Source of the DNA: Mycobacteriales bacterium
GTDB lineage: Bacteria > Actinomycetota > Actinomycetes > Mycobacteriales > QHCD01
Length of the DNA: 45,964 bases
NCBI GenBank assembly: GCA_036497565.1
Contig: DASXJE010000106.1
Coordinates: forward strand, 1 to 45,964
Direction: 5' to 3'
The notes beneath the pieces are model-generated. The model saw nothing but the letters and a program-made list of their open reading frames with translations, was not told the DNA's origin and made no database searches. This document shows, piece after piece, positions 26,785 through 37,180 of the stretch; position 1 is the stretch's first letter, and each line of letters begins with the position of its first letter. The position numbers and the translations under genes are program-made.

Positions 26785-27873
26785 TCAGCGGGAGGGTGGT
26801 GCGGCGTCGGTGTCGGCGAGCATCGCCTCGGCGTCGGCGCGGGTCAGCGCGTCGATGACGGCGTCGAGGTCACCGTCGAGCACCTGGTCGAGGTTGTAGG
26901 CCTTGTAGCCGACGCGGTGGTCGGAGATGCGGCTCTCCGGGTAGTTGTAGGTACGGATCCGCTCACTCCGGTCGACGGTGCGCACCTGGCTGTGGCGGGC
27001 GTCGGCGGCTTCCTGGTCGGCCCGCTCCTGCGCGATCGCGAGCAGCCTGGCGCGCATCACCCGCAGCGCCGCCTCCCGATTCTGCAGCTGGCTCTTCTCG
27101 TTCTGCATGGACACGACGGTGCCGGTCGGGACATGGGTGAGCCGCACGGCCGAGTCGGTGGTGTTGACGCTCTGCCCGCCCGGCCCGGACGAGCGGAACA
27201 CGTCGACCCGCAGGTCGTTCGGGTCGAGTGCGACCTCGACGTCCTCGGCCTCCGGCAGCACCAGTACGCCGGCCGCCGAGGTGTGGATGCGGCCCTGCGA
27301 CTCGGTGACCGGGACGCGCTGCACGCGGTGTACGCCGCCTTCGTACTTCAGCCGACTCCACACCCCGCCTCGGCCGCGTGCCTTCACACCGACGCTGACG
27401 TCGCGGTAGCCGCCGAGCTCGGTCGGTTCCGCGTCGAGCACCTCGGTCTGCCAGCCCCGCCGCTCGGCGTACCGCAGGTACATCCGCAGCAGGTCGCCGG
27501 CGAAGAGGGCCGACTCCTCGCCGCCCTCGCCGGCCTTGACCTGCAGGATCACGTCCTTGGCGTCGTTCGGGTCCTTGGGCAGCAGCTGTTCGCGCAGCTT
27601 CGCGTGGAGTTCGTCGATCCGTACGTCGAGCTCTGCCGCCTCGCGGGCGAACGACGGGTCCTCGTGGGCGAGCTCGCGGGCGGCGTCCCGATCGTTGCGG
27701 GCCGCCTCGAGCTGGCGGGCGGTCTCCACGACCGGACCCAGCTCGGCGTAACGGCGGCTCAGGGTGCGGGCCCGGGCCTGGTCAGCGTGGACCGCCGGGT
27801 CGGCGAGGGTGCGCTCGAGCTCGGCGTGCTCCGCGAGCAGCCCGGGCAGCGCCTCGGGTGTCACGTCGCTCAT
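26785..27873 (-). CDS. prfA: peptide chain release factor 1
   Basis: 362 residues. The stop-codon tripeptide PVT is seen in [18 protein letters not shown], and the GGQ loop in [18 protein letters not shown], so this is RF1 (UAA/UAG). N-terminal coiled coil (about 10-100). Encoded with prmC, which methylates it. A strong hairpin separates it from the upstream rpmE. Confidence 0.98.
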   Translation of the reverse strand: MSDVTPEALPGLLAEHAELERTLADPAVHADQARARTLSRRYAELGPVVETARQLEAARNDRDAARELAHEDPSFAREAAELDVRIDELHAKLREQLLPKDPNDAKDVILQVKAGEGGEESALFAGDLLRMYLRYAERRGWQTEVLDAEPTELGGYRDVSVGVKARGRGGVWSRLKYEGGVHRVQRVPVTESQGRIHTSAAGVLVLPEAEDVEVALDPNDLRVDVFRSSGPGGQSVNTTDSAVRLTHVPTGTVVSMQNEKSQLQNREAALRVMRARLLAIAQERADQEAADARHSQVRTVDRSERIRTYNYPESRISDHRVGYKAYNLDQVLDGDLDAVIDALTRADAEAMLADTDAAPPSR

Positions 27874-27931
27874 CGCTGCCTCCCTCTCGAGCGGACCGTC
27901 CGGTTCGTCGGCGTACCCGGTCCGGACAGCG

Positions 27932-27966
27932 CACGACGCCCGACCCAGATCGGGTCGGGCGTCGTG
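27932..27966 (-). terminator. perfect 15-bp stem hairpin after rpmE
   Basis: CACGACGCCCGACCC and its reverse complement flank a 5-nt loop (27947-27951). It begins 6 nt after the rpmE stop and lies 58 bp before the prfA start. There is no T-tract, as is common in actinobacteria. It may terminate rpmE or act as a stabilising or attenuating hairpin upstream of prfA. Confidence 0.75.
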
Positions 27967-27972
27967 TCGGTG

Positions 27973-28197
27973 CTATTTGGCGTCGTTGCGGGCGCGCTTG
28001 CCGAACCGCTTCTCGAAGCGAGCCACCCGGCCACCGGTGTCGAGGATCTTCTGCTTGCCGGTGTAGAAGGGGTGGCAGGCCGAGCACATCTCGGCGTGCA
28101 TGGTCCCGGACTTCGCGGTGCTCCGGGTGGTGAAGGTGTTACCACAGGAACAGGTGACCTGGGTGGTCACGTACTCCGGGTGAATGCCTGTCTTCAA
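27973..28197 (-). CDS. rpmE: 50S ribosomal protein L31, zinc-binding type
   Basis: 74 residues. The zinc-binding cysteines are present: CSCG near residue 16 and [13 protein letters not shown] further on (C+ type), with the usual start [10 protein letters not shown] and a basic C-terminus. C+ L31 is often replaced by a zinc-free paralogue under zinc starvation; no paralogue is in this window. It lies between rho and prfA. Confidence 0.98.
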   Translation of the reverse strand: MKTGIHPEYVTTQVTCSCGNTFTTRSTAKSGTMHAEMCSACHPFYTGKQKILDTGGRVARFEKRFGKRARNDAK

Positions 28198-28269
28198 CGG
28201 ATGTCCTTTCGTCGTGGTCGCCGGGTCGCCCGAATCGTGCTGGACGTGAACCGGAACCGATCTCCGTCA

Positions 28270-28314
28270 CCAGTGTGCCAGACGGGTCCATTTGGGCGGA
28301 CCCGCCGGCACTGG
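28270..28314 (-). terminator. candidate rho-gene terminator hairpin
   Basis: An imperfect long hairpin with inner arms GGGTCC / GGACCC (28284-28289 and 28298-28303) and outer arms CCAGT..GCC / GGC ACTGG. It lies about 37 nt past the rho stop and upstream of rpmE. No T-tract follows. Confidence 0.5.
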
Positions 28315-28350
28315 CAGGTGAACGCCGGAGCGTCCCCGATTAGTCCTGCG

Positions 28351-30336
28351 CTAGTCCTGGGGCGACATCGTCGTCGTCTTCTGCACCTGCATGAGGAATT
28401 CGACGTTGGTCGCCGTCTTCCGCAGCCGGTCCAGGACCAGTTCCAGCGCCTGCTGGGACTCCAGGGCGTGGAGCACCCGGCGGAGCTTGATCACGATCGC
28501 CAGCTCGTCCGGCGGGAGGAGGATCTCCTCCTTCCGGGTGCCGGACGGATCGATGTCGATCGCCGGGAACACCCGCTTGTCGGCCAGCCTGCGGTCGAGG
28601 TAGAGCTCGGCGTTGCCGGTGCCCTTGTACTCCTCGTAGATCACCGTGTCGCCGGTGGAGCCGGTCTGCACCAGCGCCGTGGCGAGGATGGTCAGGGACC
28701 CGCCGTTCTCGATGTTGCGGGCCGCGCCGAGGAAACGCTTCGGCGGGTAGAGGGCGGTCGAGTCGATACCACCGGAGAGGATCCGGCCGCTGGCCGGCGA
28801 CGCGTTGTTGTAGGCGCGCCCGAGCCGCGTGATCGAGTCGAGCAGGACGACCACGTCGTGGCCACTCTCGACCAGTCGCTTGGCCCGCTCGATCGCCAGC
28901 TCCGAGACCGTGGTGTGGTCCGACGGCGGCCGGTCGAAGGTCGAGGCGATGACCTCACCCTTCACCGACCGCTGCATGTCGGTGACTTCCTCAGGACGCT
29001 CGTCCACCAGGACGACCATGAGGTGGCACTCGGGGTTGTTGGTGGTGATGGCGTTGGCGATCGCCTGCAGCACCATCGTCTTGCCGGCCTTCGGCGGGCT
29101 GACGATGAGGGCACGCTGACCCTTGCCGATCGGCATCACCAGGTCGATCACCCGGGTGGTGAGCAGGTGAGGCTCGGTCTCGAGGCGCAACCGCTCCTGC
29201 GGGTAGAGCGGAGTCAGCTTGTGGAACTCCGGGCGCTTGCGCGCCTCGTCCGGCTCCAGCCCGTTGACCGTGTCGAGGCGGACGAGGGCGTTGTACTTGT
29301 CCCGCCGCTCCCCTTCGCGGGGCTGGCGGACCGCGCCGGTGATCGCGTCGCCGCGGCGCAGACCGTTTTTGCGGACCTGCGACAGCGAGACGTAGACGTC
29401 GTTCGGGCCGGTCAGGTAGCCCTGGGTCCGGACGAACGCGTAGTTGTCGAGGATGTCGAGGATCCCGGCGACCGGGAGCAGGACGTCGTCCTCGGCGATG
29501 ACGGGCTCGGGCTCGCCGCCGAAGCGGTCCCGTTGGCCACCACCGCCACCACCGCTGCGCCGCTGCCGATCGCGGAACCGGCCACGCCGCCGGCGACCGC
29601 CGCCACCGCCGTCGAAGTCGTCGTCGCGCTGCTGGTTGTCCGAACGCTGGTTATCGCGCTGGTTGTCCGAGCGCTGGTTGTCCGAGCGCTGGTTGTCCGA
29701 ACGCTGGTTGTCCGAACGCTGGTTGTCCGAGCGCTGGTTGTCGCGCTGCTGGTTGTCCCGCTGGCGGTTGTCCGACCGGCGCTGGTTGTCCGAGCGCTGG
29801 TTGTCCCGCTGCTGGTTGTCCGAGCGCTGGCTCTCGCCGCCGGCGCCCTCGCCTTGCGCGGCCGGCCGGTCGCCGGAGCTCGCGGCAGCGGGCTCGGGAC
29901 GGTCGGCGGCCTCCGGGCTGTCGGTCCGGTTGGACTGGTCGGCGGTCTCGGCGGGCGCGTCCGCTGCCGGTGACCCGGCCGGACGACGCGCGCTGCGGCG
30001 GCTCCGGCTGGGTGCCTCCCCAGCGGTCGCCGGCTGCGCCGAGGCGGCCGGAGCATCGGAGGATCCGCCCTGCTTGGCCTTGATGGCCGCGATCAGGTCG
30101 CTCTTTCGCATGCGACCGGTGTCCGCAATCCCGATGCTGCGTGCGAGCTCCTGGAGCTCGGCTAGCACCATTCCGGACAATCCGGCGCGGCGGCGGGGGC
30201 GGGACGCCCCGTCTACGGGGGCGGATTCCTCCCGTGCCGCAGAAGTTGATCGACCGGCGGAGCCGGTCGGTTGTGAAACGCCGCCCTGTGCCGCGGAGTC
30301 GGGCACATCGGTACGGACGTCGGTGATGTCGCTCAA
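28351..30336 (-). CDS. rho: transcription termination factor Rho with large disordered insert
   Basis: 661 residues against about 420 in E. coli. Rho N-domain helices are at 50-90 (LSGMVLAELQELARSIGIADTGRMRKSDLIAAIKA). A 180-residue low-complexity insert follows: Ala/Pro/Ser/Arg part, RSDNQ repeats (about 171-240), then Gly/Arg-rich (to 275). The RNA-binding cold-shock domain has GILDILDNYAFVRTQGYL. The ATPase core has Walker A PPKAGKT, VVLLVDERPEEV, and DSITRLGRAYN. TTG is the start, eight bases after AAGGA. Inserts of this sort are known in actinobacterial Rho (for example M. luteus) and affect RNA binding and termination. Confidence 0.97.
   Translation of the reverse strand: MSDITDVRTDVPDSAAQGGVSQPTGSAGRSTSAAREESAPVDGASRPRRRAGLSGMVLAELQELARSIGIADTGRMRKSDLIAAIKAKQGGSSDAPAASAQPATAGEAPSRSRRSARRPAGSPAADAPAETADQSNRTDSPEAADRPEPAAASSGDRPAAQGEGAGGESQRSDNQQRDNQRSDNQRRSDNRQRDNQQRDNQRSDNQRSDNQRSDNQRSDNQRSDNQRDNQRSDNQQRDDDFDGGGGGRRRRGRFRDRQRRSGGGGGGQRDRFGGEPEPVIAEDDVLLPVAGILDILDNYAFVRTQGYLTGPNDVYVSLSQVRKNGLRRGDAITGAVRQPREGERRDKYNALVRLDTVNGLEPDEARKRPEFHKLTPLYPQERLRLETEPHLLTTRVIDLVMPIGKGQRALIVSPPKAGKTMVLQAIANAITTNNPECHLMVVLVDERPEEVTDMQRSVKGEVIASTFDRPPSDHTTVSELAIERAKRLVESGHDVVVLLDSITRLGRAYNNASPASGRILSGGIDSTALYPPKRFLGAARNIENGGSLTILATALVQTGSTGDTVIYEEYKGTGNAELYLDRRLADKRVFPAIDIDPSGTRKEEILLPPDELAIVIKLRRVLHALESQQALELVLDRLRKTATNVEFLMQVQKTTTMSPQD
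29617..29826 (-). repeat. in-frame 15-bp repeat (RSDNQ) inside rho
   Basis: About fourteen units of CAACGCTCGGACAAC-type 15-bp sequence encode RSDNQ or the shorter RDNQ/QRDNQ variants. Five neighbouring units are identical at protein level. The reading frame is kept, and the other strand only mimics coding. Tandem structure suggests length variation between strains. Confidence 0.85.
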
Positions 30337-30659
30337 GTGAGGGGTCCTTCCCTACGACGGTCCCATCGGAATGCGGGGCCGGTGCGGAGCGACCGGCGAA
30401 TGCCGGGTGGGTCACCCACCGTGTAGTGGACGACGATCAGGGCAGCCGGGGCGCGTCCGGTCTCGGTCATGATGCGCTGCAGGATCCCTGAACCATCTGA
30501 CCGAAATCACGGAGAATGCGGATTGTCGACGTACGCCGGAAACAACGACTTCGGCAATTCCGCCTCGAGCACGCCCACTGGCGGCTGATGCAGCAACACT
30601 AGACGGTCCGCTCACCCTGGGCAACACTGACCCGCGAACCCGCATTCCCGGAGGCCCGG
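30337..30659 (-). other. 323-bp intergenic region upstream of rho
   Basis: No gene is seen here. It holds the candidate rho promoter and a leader of about 255 nt before the TTG start. No riboswitch class was recognised. Long leaders that allow Rho to autoregulate are known in several bacteria; applying that here is inference. Confidence 0.6.
30596..30624 (-). promoter_or_regulatory. candidate promoter for rho
   Basis: On the minus strand TTGCCC (30619-30624) and TAGTGT (30596-30601) are 17 bp apart. It lies in the gap between thrB and rho, about 260 bp upstream of the rho start. The -35 matches consensus at four positions (TTG and third C); the -10 is weak. Confidence 0.4.
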
Positions 30660-31580
30660 TCAGGTACCCTGCGTCGCCCGGGCGCCGGCATGGTCGATCG
30701 CCGGTCGGGCGACCGTCCAGCGCGGCGGGGCCCAATCCTCGATCCGGTCGCCGGCGGCTTCCCCGGCTGGCAGGAAGACCAGCACGCTCGGTCCCGCCCC
30801 GGAGATCACCGCCGGCAGTCCGGCCTCGCGCAGCCGGGTCACCAGCTTCGCCGACTCCGGCATCGCGGGTGCCCGGTAGGGCTGGTGGAGCCGGTCGTCG
30901 GTCGCCGCCATCAGCAGGGCGGGCGCCGTGGTGAGCGCATGGACCAGCAGGGCGGCCCGGCCGGCCGTGTGGGCGGCATCTGCGTGCGGCACCGTGGCCG
31001 GGAGCAGCCCACGGGTCTGCGCGGTCGACGACGTGTAGGGCGGCACGAAGACAACCGGGGCGACCCCGGCGTTGGGCTCGAGCCGGACCGCGTGATCGTG
31101 CCCGTCGGCCCGCCACGCCAGGGTCAATCCTCCCCACAGACACGCGGCGACGTTGTCGGGATGGCCGTCGAGGCGGGCGGCCAGGGCGAGGGTCGCGTCG
31201 TCGTCCAGCAGCCGTACGCCGTCCTCGATCAGCCCCCGCGCGGCCAGCACGCCGGCGACGATGGCCGCCGCCGAGGAACCGAGCCCCCGGGCCTGCGGAA
31301 TCCGATTCGTGCACCGCAGCCGGAGCCCCGGCAGCCGCGCATTCATCGCCTCGGTCGCCGCCCGGGCGGCGACCGCCACGAGATGCCGCCCGTCGCGGGG
31401 CAGGTCGGCGGCTCCCTCCCCCTCCACGGTGACCTCGACGCCGTCAGCGGCGACCTCCGCCTCGACCTCGTCGTAGAGCCCCAGCGCCAGACCGAAGGCG
31501 TCGAAGCCGGGGCCGAGGTTGGCGCTGGTCGCCGGGACCCGCACCCGCACCCGCACCCGCCCGGGCGTGCTGGAACTCAC
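30660..31580 (-). CDS. thrB: homoserine kinase
   Basis: 306 residues, GHMP kinase family. N-terminal [21 protein letters not shown] and the ATP-binding [20 protein letters not shown] are diagnostic; [13 protein letters not shown] is the C-terminal GHMP motif. It phosphorylates homoserine for ThrC. The GTG start overlaps the thrC stop (GTGA). Confidence 0.97.
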   Translation of the reverse strand: MSSSTPGRVRVRVRVPATSANLGPGFDAFGLALGLYDEVEAEVAADGVEVTVEGEGAADLPRDGRHLVAVAARAATEAMNARLPGLRLRCTNRIPQARGLGSSAAAIVAGVLAARGLIEDGVRLLDDDATLALAARLDGHPDNVAACLWGGLTLAWRADGHDHAVRLEPNAGVAPVVFVPPYTSSTAQTRGLLPATVPHADAAHTAGRAALLVHALTTAPALLMAATDDRLHQPYRAPAMPESAKLVTRLREAGLPAVISGAGPSVLVFLPAGEAAGDRIEDWAPPRWTVARPAIDHAGARATQGT

Positions 31581-32629
31581 ACCAATCCGAGCGCCGCGGC
31601 CGCGGCCGCGGCGTCGATCGGCACGGTCACCGGCGTCGGCGCCCCGGAGATCGCCCAGTCGGGATCCTTCAGCCCGTTGCCGGTCACTGTGCAGACCACC
31701 CGACTCCCCGTCGGCAGCCGGCCGTCGGCGGCGGTGGCGAGCAGGCCGGCGACGCTGGCGGCCGACGCGGGTTCGACGAACACTCCCTCGCTGCGGGCCA
31801 GGAGCCGGTAGGCCTCGAGGATCTGCCGGTCGGTCACCGCGTCGATCAGGCCCTTCGACTCGTCCCGCGCCGTGATCGCCGACCCCCACGAGGCCGGGTT
31901 GCCGATCCGGATCGCGGTGGCGATGGTGATCGGCCGCTCGACGGGGGCGCCGGTGACGATCGGCGCCGCTCCGGAGGCCTGGAAACCGAACATCCGCGGC
32001 CGCTCCGGGACGATTCCGTCGCGATGGTATTCGCCGTAGCCCCGCCAGTACGCCGTGATGTTGCCGGCATTGCCGACCGGCAGGCAGTGCACGTCCGGGG
32101 CGCCGCCGAGGGCGTCGCAGATCTCGAACGCGGCCGTCTTCTGGCCCTCGATCCGGTCCGGGTTGACCGAGTTGACCAGCGTCACCGGATAGTGGTCGGC
32201 GAGGTCGCGGGCCAGCGTCAGGCAGTCGTCGAACGACCCGTCGACCTGCAGCAGCCGCGCGCCGTGCACCAGGGCCTGCGCGAGCTTGCCCAGGGCGATC
32301 TTGCCCTGCGGGACCAGGACGGCACAGGTCAGGCCGGCGCGCACGGCGTAGGCCGACGCACTCGCGCTGGTGTTGCCGGTGCTCGCGCAGATCACCGCCT
32401 GACTCCCGGCGGCCACGGCCTTGGTGATCGCCACCGTCATGCCCCGGTCCTTGAAGGAACCGGTCGGGTTGGCTCCCTCGACCTTCAGCAGCACCTCGCA
32501 GTCGGTACGCCGGGACAGCTCCGGCGCGGCGAGCAGCGGCGTCCCACCCTCGTAGAGGGTGACCACCCGGTCGTCCCGGGAGACGGGAAGCCGGTCGGCG
32601 TATTCCGCAATGACCCCGTGCCACGTCAT
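31577..32629 (-). CDS. thrC: threonine synthase
   Basis: 350 residues, PLP enzyme converting phosphohomoserine to threonine. The PLP Lys is in [30 protein letters not shown] and [11 protein letters not shown] bind substrate and cofactor. The short form lacks the N-terminal extension of plant/yeast type. It overlaps hom by ATGA and thrB by GTGA, so hom-thrC-thrB is one translational unit. Confidence 0.97.
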   Translation of the reverse strand: MTWHGVIAEYADRLPVSRDDRVVTLYEGGTPLLAAPELSRRTDCEVLLKVEGANPTGSFKDRGMTVAITKAVAAGSQAVICASTGNTSASASAYAVRAGLTCAVLVPQGKIALGKLAQALVHGARLLQVDGSFDDCLTLARDLADHYPVTLVNSVNPDRIEGQKTAAFEICDALGGAPDVHCLPVGNAGNITAYWRGYGEYHRDGIVPERPRMFGFQASGAAPIVTGAPVERPITIATAIRIGNPASWGSAITARDESKGLIDAVTDRQILEAYRLLARSEGVFVEPASAASVAGLLATAADGRLPTGSRVVCTVTGNGLKDPDWAISGAPTPVTVPIDAAAAAAALGLV

Positions 32630-33924
32630 GTGACCGCCTCCCCCTCCACCCGCATCACGCTGGTGACCTCGCGGACCACGTCGAGCCCACGCAGATCCTG
32701 CACCGTCTGCGACAACGCCGCATCGGGGGCGACATGGCTGACCAGCACGAGGGTCGCGTCGTCCCCGCGGCCCTCCTGCCGCACCGTCGAGATGCTCACG
32801 TCGTGTTCGGCGAAGGCCTGCGCGACGGCGGCCAGCACACCGGCGCGGTCCCGGACGTCGAGGCTGACGTGGTAGCGGGTCAACGTCTCGCCGATCGGGC
32901 GCACCGGCAGGTCGGCGTAGGCAGACTCCCCCGCCCCGCGCCGGCCGGCCACCCGGTTGCGGGCGACGGCCACCAGGTCTCCGAGCACGGCGCTCGCGGT
33001 GGGTGGGCCGCCCGCGCCCCGGCCGTAGAACATCAGCTGTCCGGCGGCGTCGCCCTCGACGAAGACGGCGTTGAAGGCGTCACCCACACCGGCCAACGGG
33101 TGCGTGCGCGGGATCATCGCCGGGTGCACCCGCACGGCCACCGATTCCCCGCCCGGATCGGTGAGCCGCTCGCAGATCGCCAGCGCCTTGATCGTGCACC
33201 CCATGCTCTGCGCGCTCACGACGTCCGCCGAGGTGACGCCGGAGATGCCCTCGCGGTGTACGTCGCCCGCGGTCACCCGGGTGTGGAAGGCGAGCTCGGC
33301 GAGGATCGCGGCCTTCGCCGCCGCATCGAAGCCGTCGATGTCGGAGGTGGGATCGGCCTCGGCGTAGCCGAGCGCCGTCGCCTCCTCCAGCGCTTCCCCG
33401 AAGCCGGTCCCCGTCTCGTCCATCCGGGACAGCACGAAGTTGGTGGTGCCGTTGACGATGCCCATCACGCGGGTGATCCGGTCGCCGGCGAGCGACTCGC
33501 GCAACGGGCGTAGCAACGGGATCGCGCCGCCGACCGACGCCTCGAAGTAGAGGTCGACGTCACTCGCGCGGGCCGCGGCGTGCAGTGCCGCGCCGTCCTC
33601 GGCGAGCAGCGCCTTGTTGGCGGTCACCACCGACTTGCCCGCCTTCATGGCGGTGAGCAGCAGCGACCGGGCCGGCTCGATACCGCCGATCACCTCCACG
33701 ACGACGTCGACGTCGGACCGGGTCACCAACTCCTGGGCGTCGGCGGTGAGCAGCCCGTCCGGCACGTCATGGTGTCGCTGCGGGCGGCGTACGGCGATCC
33801 CGGCCAGCTGCACCGACGCGCCGACCCGGGCGGCAAGATCGTCCGCCTGTTCTTCGATCAGCCGGACGACCTGGCTGCCGACGACGCCGCAGCCGAGGAG
33901 AGCGACCCGGATCGGCGCGGTCAT
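32626..33924 (-). CDS. hom: homoserine dehydrogenase
   Basis: 432 residues. NAD(P)-binding [19 protein letters not shown], catalytic region [14 protein letters not shown] and [19 protein letters not shown], then a C-terminal ACT domain ([26 protein letters not shown]) for threonine feedback. ATG 33924 overlaps the lysA stop (ATGA). Not fused to an aspartokinase. Confidence 0.97.
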   Translation of the reverse strand: MTAPIRVALLGCGVVGSQVVRLIEEQADDLAARVGASVQLAGIAVRRPQRHHDVPDGLLTADAQELVTRSDVDVVVEVIGGIEPARSLLLTAMKAGKSVVTANKALLAEDGAALHAAARASDVDLYFEASVGGAIPLLRPLRESLAGDRITRVMGIVNGTTNFVLSRMDETGTGFGEALEEATALGYAEADPTSDIDGFDAAAKAAILAELAFHTRVTAGDVHREGISGVTSADVVSAQSMGCTIKALAICERLTDPGGESVAVRVHPAMIPRTHPLAGVGDAFNAVFVEGDAAGQLMFYGRGAGGPPTASAVLGDLVAVARNRVAGRRGAGESAYADLPVRPIGETLTRYHVSLDVRDRAGVLAAVAQAFAEHDVSISTVRQEGRGDDATLVLVSHVAPDAALSQTVQDLRGLDVVREVTSVMRVEGEAVT

Positions 33925-35321
33925 CGCGCCTCCTGGGTCACGACGTCGAGGCGGAGCAGGTCGTCCTCGGTCTCGCGCCGGACGATCAGCCGGGCGACCC
34001 CGTCGCGCACCGCCACCACCGGCGGTCGCGGCACGTGGTTGTAGTTGCTCGCCATGCTCCGGCAATAGGCCCCGGTCGCGGCGACGGCGAGTAGGTCGCC
34101 GGGGACCACGTCGGCCGGCAGCCAGGCATCGCGCACGACGATATCCCCGCTCTCACAGTGCTTTCCGGCCACGCGAGCCAGCATCGGCGGCGCCGACGAG
34201 ACGCGGGAGGCGAGCGTGCAGGTGTAGGTGGCGTCGTAGAGCGCGGTCCGGATGTTGTCGCTCATTCCCCCGTCGACCGCGACGTAGGTACGCAGGTCGT
34301 CGACGTTCTTGACGGTGCCGACCTCGTAGAGGGTGACGGTGCCCGGGCCGGCGATCGCCCGGCCGGGTTCGACGGCGAGCTTGGGCAACGGGTAACCGAT
34401 CGCCGCGCATTCCCGCCGGACTATTCCGACGAGCTGCGCGGCGACGTTCTCCACCGAGATCGGGTCGTCGGCGGCGGTGTAGGCGATGCCGAGCCCGCCA
34501 CCGAGGTCGAGCAGCGGCACCGTCACCCCGAGTTGGTCGCGCATCTGCGCGAGCAGCTCCACAGCGCGGTGCGCGGAGACCTCGAAGGCCGCGGTGTCGA
34601 AGATCTGCGAGCCGATGTGGCTGTGGATCCCGACGAGGTCGAGGGAACGGTGACCCTCGACCCGGCGTACCGCCTCCAACGCCGCACCGGAGGCGAGTGA
34701 GAAGCCGAACTTCTGGTCTTCGTGTGCGGTCGCGATGAACTCGTGGGTGTGCGCCTCGACCCCGACGGTCGCGCGGACCAGGACCGGCTGCCGGATGCCG
34801 CGCCGGTCGGCGATCGCCGCCAGCCGCGCGATCTCGACGAAGGAGTCGACCACGATCCGCCCGACGCCGGCATCGACGGCACGTTCGAGCTCGGAGACCG
34901 ATTTGTTGTTGCCGTGTACGGCGATCCGCTCGACGGGGAACCCGGCGCGCAAGGCGGCCGTGAGTTCACCGCCGGTGCAGACGTCGAGTCCCAGGCCCTC
35001 CTGATCGACCCAGCGGAGCACCTCGAGGCAGCAGAACGCCTTCGTCGCGTAGTGCACGTCGGCGCCGTCGAACGCGGCGAGGAAGTCGGCGCACCGGTGC
35101 CGGAAGTCGGCCTCGTCGACGACGTAGGCCGGTGTCCCGAACTCCGCGGCCAGATCGCGGACGTCGACGCCGGCGGCGAGCAGCGCGCCGTCGGCGCCGC
35201 GGTGCAGCCCCTTCGGCCACACCGTCGGAGCGAGCTCGGAGAGGTCGTCGGCCGGCCGCGGTAGGCCGGCCGGTGCCTGGGTCACGTCGGCGTGCAGCGC
35301 TCCGGCTTCATGCGTTCTCAC
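33921..35321 (-). CDS. lysA: diaminopimelate decarboxylase
   Basis: 466 residues, fold III PLP enzyme making lysine from meso-DAP. PLP Lys in [20 protein letters not shown]; phosphate loop [12 protein letters not shown]-terminal barrel with [16 protein letters not shown] carrying the conserved Cys from the partner subunit site. N-terminal extension of about 40 residues as in actinobacteria. It begins 8 bp after argS and overlaps hom. Confidence 0.97.
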   Translation of the reverse strand: MRTHEAGALHADVTQAPAGLPRPADDLSELAPTVWPKGLHRGADGALLAAGVDVRDLAAEFGTPAYVVDEADFRHRCADFLAAFDGADVHYATKAFCCLEVLRWVDQEGLGLDVCTGGELTAALRAGFPVERIAVHGNNKSVSELERAVDAGVGRIVVDSFVEIARLAAIADRRGIRQPVLVRATVGVEAHTHEFIATAHEDQKFGFSLASGAALEAVRRVEGHRSLDLVGIHSHIGSQIFDTAAFEVSAHRAVELLAQMRDQLGVTVPLLDLGGGLGIAYTAADDPISVENVAAQLVGIVRRECAAIGYPLPKLAVEPGRAIAGPGTVTLYEVGTVKNVDDLRTYVAVDGGMSDNIRTALYDATYTCTLASRVSSAPPMLARVAGKHCESGDIVVRDAWLPADVVPGDLLAVAATGAYCRSMASNYNHVPRPPVVAVRDGVARLIVRRETEDDLLRLDVVTQEAR

Positions 35322-35328
35322 GGCCGGT

Positions 35329-36972
35329 TCACATCCGCTCGGGCGCGCTCACACCCAGCAGACCGAGACCGTTGGCGAGCACCACCCGCGTCGCCTCGCA
35401 GAGCCACAGCCGGGCACCGGTCAGAGGGGTCGCCTCGTCGTCGCCCTGCGGCAGGACCCGGCAGGCGTCGTAGAAGCGGTGATAGGTGCCGGCGAGCGAC
35501 TCGAGGTAGCGGGCGACCCGGTGCGGCTCGCGCAACTCCGCGGCCGAGGCGACCACCCGCGGATATTCGCCGAGTGCGGCGAGCAGGTCGGTCTCCTGCG
35601 GGTGGCCGAGCAGTGCCGGGTCGAAATCATCACCCCGCTCGATCCCGAGCTCGGCCGCATTGCGCTGCAACGAGGCGAGCCGGGCGTGCGCGTATTGCAC
35701 GTAGAACACGGGGTTGTCGCTGGTGGCGCTCGCCCACAGATCGAGGTCGAGGTCGATCGTCGAGTCCATCGACCAGCGCACCAGTGCATAACGCGCGGCG
35801 TCGACCCCGATCGCGGCGACCAGGTCGTCGAGGGTCAGCAGGTTGCCGGCCCGCTTGGACATCTTGCCGCCGTGCAGCGTGACCATCTGGCCGATCAGGA
35901 TCTCCAGCGTCCGGTCGGGGTCCTCGCCGAGGCCGGCGACCAGCGCACGCATCCGCCCGACGTAGCCGTGGTGGTCGGCGCCGAGAATGATCACTGCCCG
36001 GTCGAAGCCGCGTTCGCGCTTGTCGACGTAGTAGGCCAGGTCGGCGTTGAAGTAGGTCGGACGGCCGTTGCTGCGCACGATGACGCGGTCCTTGTCATCG
36101 CCGAAGTCGGTCGTACGCAGCCACACCGCGCCATCAGCCTCGTAGACGTGGCCGGAGTCGCGCAGTCGCTGCACCGTGTCGTCGATCGCCCCGGAGGTGT
36201 GCAACTCGTTCTCGTTGAAGTAGACGTCGAAGACGACGCCGAAGCTGGCGAGCGACTGCTTGATCTCGGTGAACATCATCTGGACGCCGTCGCGGCGGAA
36301 CACCTCGACGGCCTTGTCCTCCGGCGCATCGAGCACCCCGGGGTTGGCCGCGACCACGCGGTCGGCGATCTCGGCGATGTAGTCGCCCCGGTAGCCGTTC
36401 TCCGGAATCGGCCGCCCGGTCGCGGCGGCGTAGAGCGACGCGGCGAATCGGTCGATCTGGCCACCGGCGTCGTTGAAGTAGTACTCCCGGGTGACCTCAG
36501 CACCTCCGGCGGCGAGCAGCCGGGCGACGGCGTCGCCCACGGCCGCCCAGCGCACCGCCCCGATGTGCACCGGCCCCACCGGGTTGGCCGAGACGAACTC
36601 GAGGTTGATCTTCTGGCCGGCGAGCTCGTCGGTCCGCCCGTACGCCTGGCCGGCCGTGACGACGGTGCGGGCCAGCTCGCCGAGCGCCGCCTGGGCGAGG
36701 GTGATGTTGAGGAATCCGGGTCCGGCGACTTCGACCTCGGTGATCCCGTCATGGGTGAGGAGACGACTGGCGAGCATTTCGGCGACCTCGCGCGGTGGCC
36801 GGCCGGCGGGCTTCGCCAGCCGCATCGCGACGTTGGTGGCGTAGTCCCCGTGGTCCCGGTTACGGGGCCGCTCCACGACCACCTCATCGGGCACCGGAAC
36901 GTGCAACGCGCCATCGTCGACGGCCTTCTGGAGCGCGTCGCGGATGGCCTCGGCAAGGTCGGCGGGAGTCAC
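35329..36972 (-). CDS. argS: arginyl-tRNA synthetase
   Basis: 547 residues, class I. N-terminal Add1 domain for tRNA, HIGH-type signature [20 protein letters not shown]-type signature [14 protein letters not shown] anticodon-binding domain at the end. GTG 36972 fits the family N-terminus ([17 protein letters not shown]); the longer frame reads through the tRNA gene region and is rejected. Confidence 0.97.
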   Translation of the reverse strand: MTPADLAEAIRDALQKAVDDGALHVPVPDEVVVERPRNRDHGDYATNVAMRLAKPAGRPPREVAEMLASRLLTHDGITEVEVAGPGFLNITLAQAALGELARTVVTAGQAYGRTDELAGQKINLEFVSANPVGPVHIGAVRWAAVGDAVARLLAAGGAEVTREYYFNDAGGQIDRFAASLYAAATGRPIPENGYRGDYIAEIADRVVAANPGVLDAPEDKAVEVFRRDGVQMMFTEIKQSLASFGVVFDVYFNENELHTSGAIDDTVQRLRDSGHVYEADGAVWLRTTDFGDDKDRVIVRSNGRPTYFNADLAYYVDKRERGFDRAVIILGADHHGYVGRMRALVAGLGEDPDRTLEILIGQMVTLHGGKMSKRAGNLLTLDDLVAAIGVDAARYALVRWSMDSTIDLDLDLWASATSDNPVFYVQYAHARLASLQRNAAELGIERGDDFDPALLGHPQETDLLAALGEYPRVVASAAELREPHRVARYLESLAGTYHRFYDACRVLPQGDDEATPLTGARLWLCEATRVVLANGLGLLGVSAPERM

Positions 36973-37092
36973 TCCTGCAAGGCTACCGGGGAGAGGGCAC
37001 CAGGCTGCACTGCGTTCCAGCCGGCCGGGCGCGACCGGCGCACCGCCGCGGCGGGACACGCCCTCCAGGCTGATAGCCTCTCGACGTCCCTG

Positions 37093-37164
37093 GCCCCCGT
37101 AGCTCAGGGGATAGAGCACCGCCCTCCGGAGGCGGGTGCGCAGGTTCGAATCCTGCCGGGGGCA
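37093..37164 (+). tRNA. tRNA-Arg (anticodon CCG)
   Basis: Full cloverleaf: acceptor GCCCCCG / CGGGGGC, D stem GCTC / GAGC, anticodon stem CCGCC / GGCGG with loop CTCCGGA (anticodon CCG at 37126-37128), T stem GCAGG / CCTGC with loop TTCGAAT, discriminator A. CCA is not encoded. It is divergent from argS, whose product charges it; 120 bp apart. Confidence 0.97.
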
Positions 37165-37180
37165 CCCTCAGTCGCTGCCG

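Noticed and set aside
29617-29826. Possible CRISPR or minisatellite array
   Set aside because: Units are 15 bp, in frame with rho and encode RSDNQ; no spacers.
26551-29973. 1140-residue plus-strand open frame
   Set aside because: It covers the minus-strand genes prfA, rpmE and part of rho, which have clear families; its own sequence is low-complexity and GC-driven.
36973-37119. Longer ArgS N-terminus starting inside the tRNA
   Set aside because: It would include antisense tRNA sequence; the family starts at GTG 36972.
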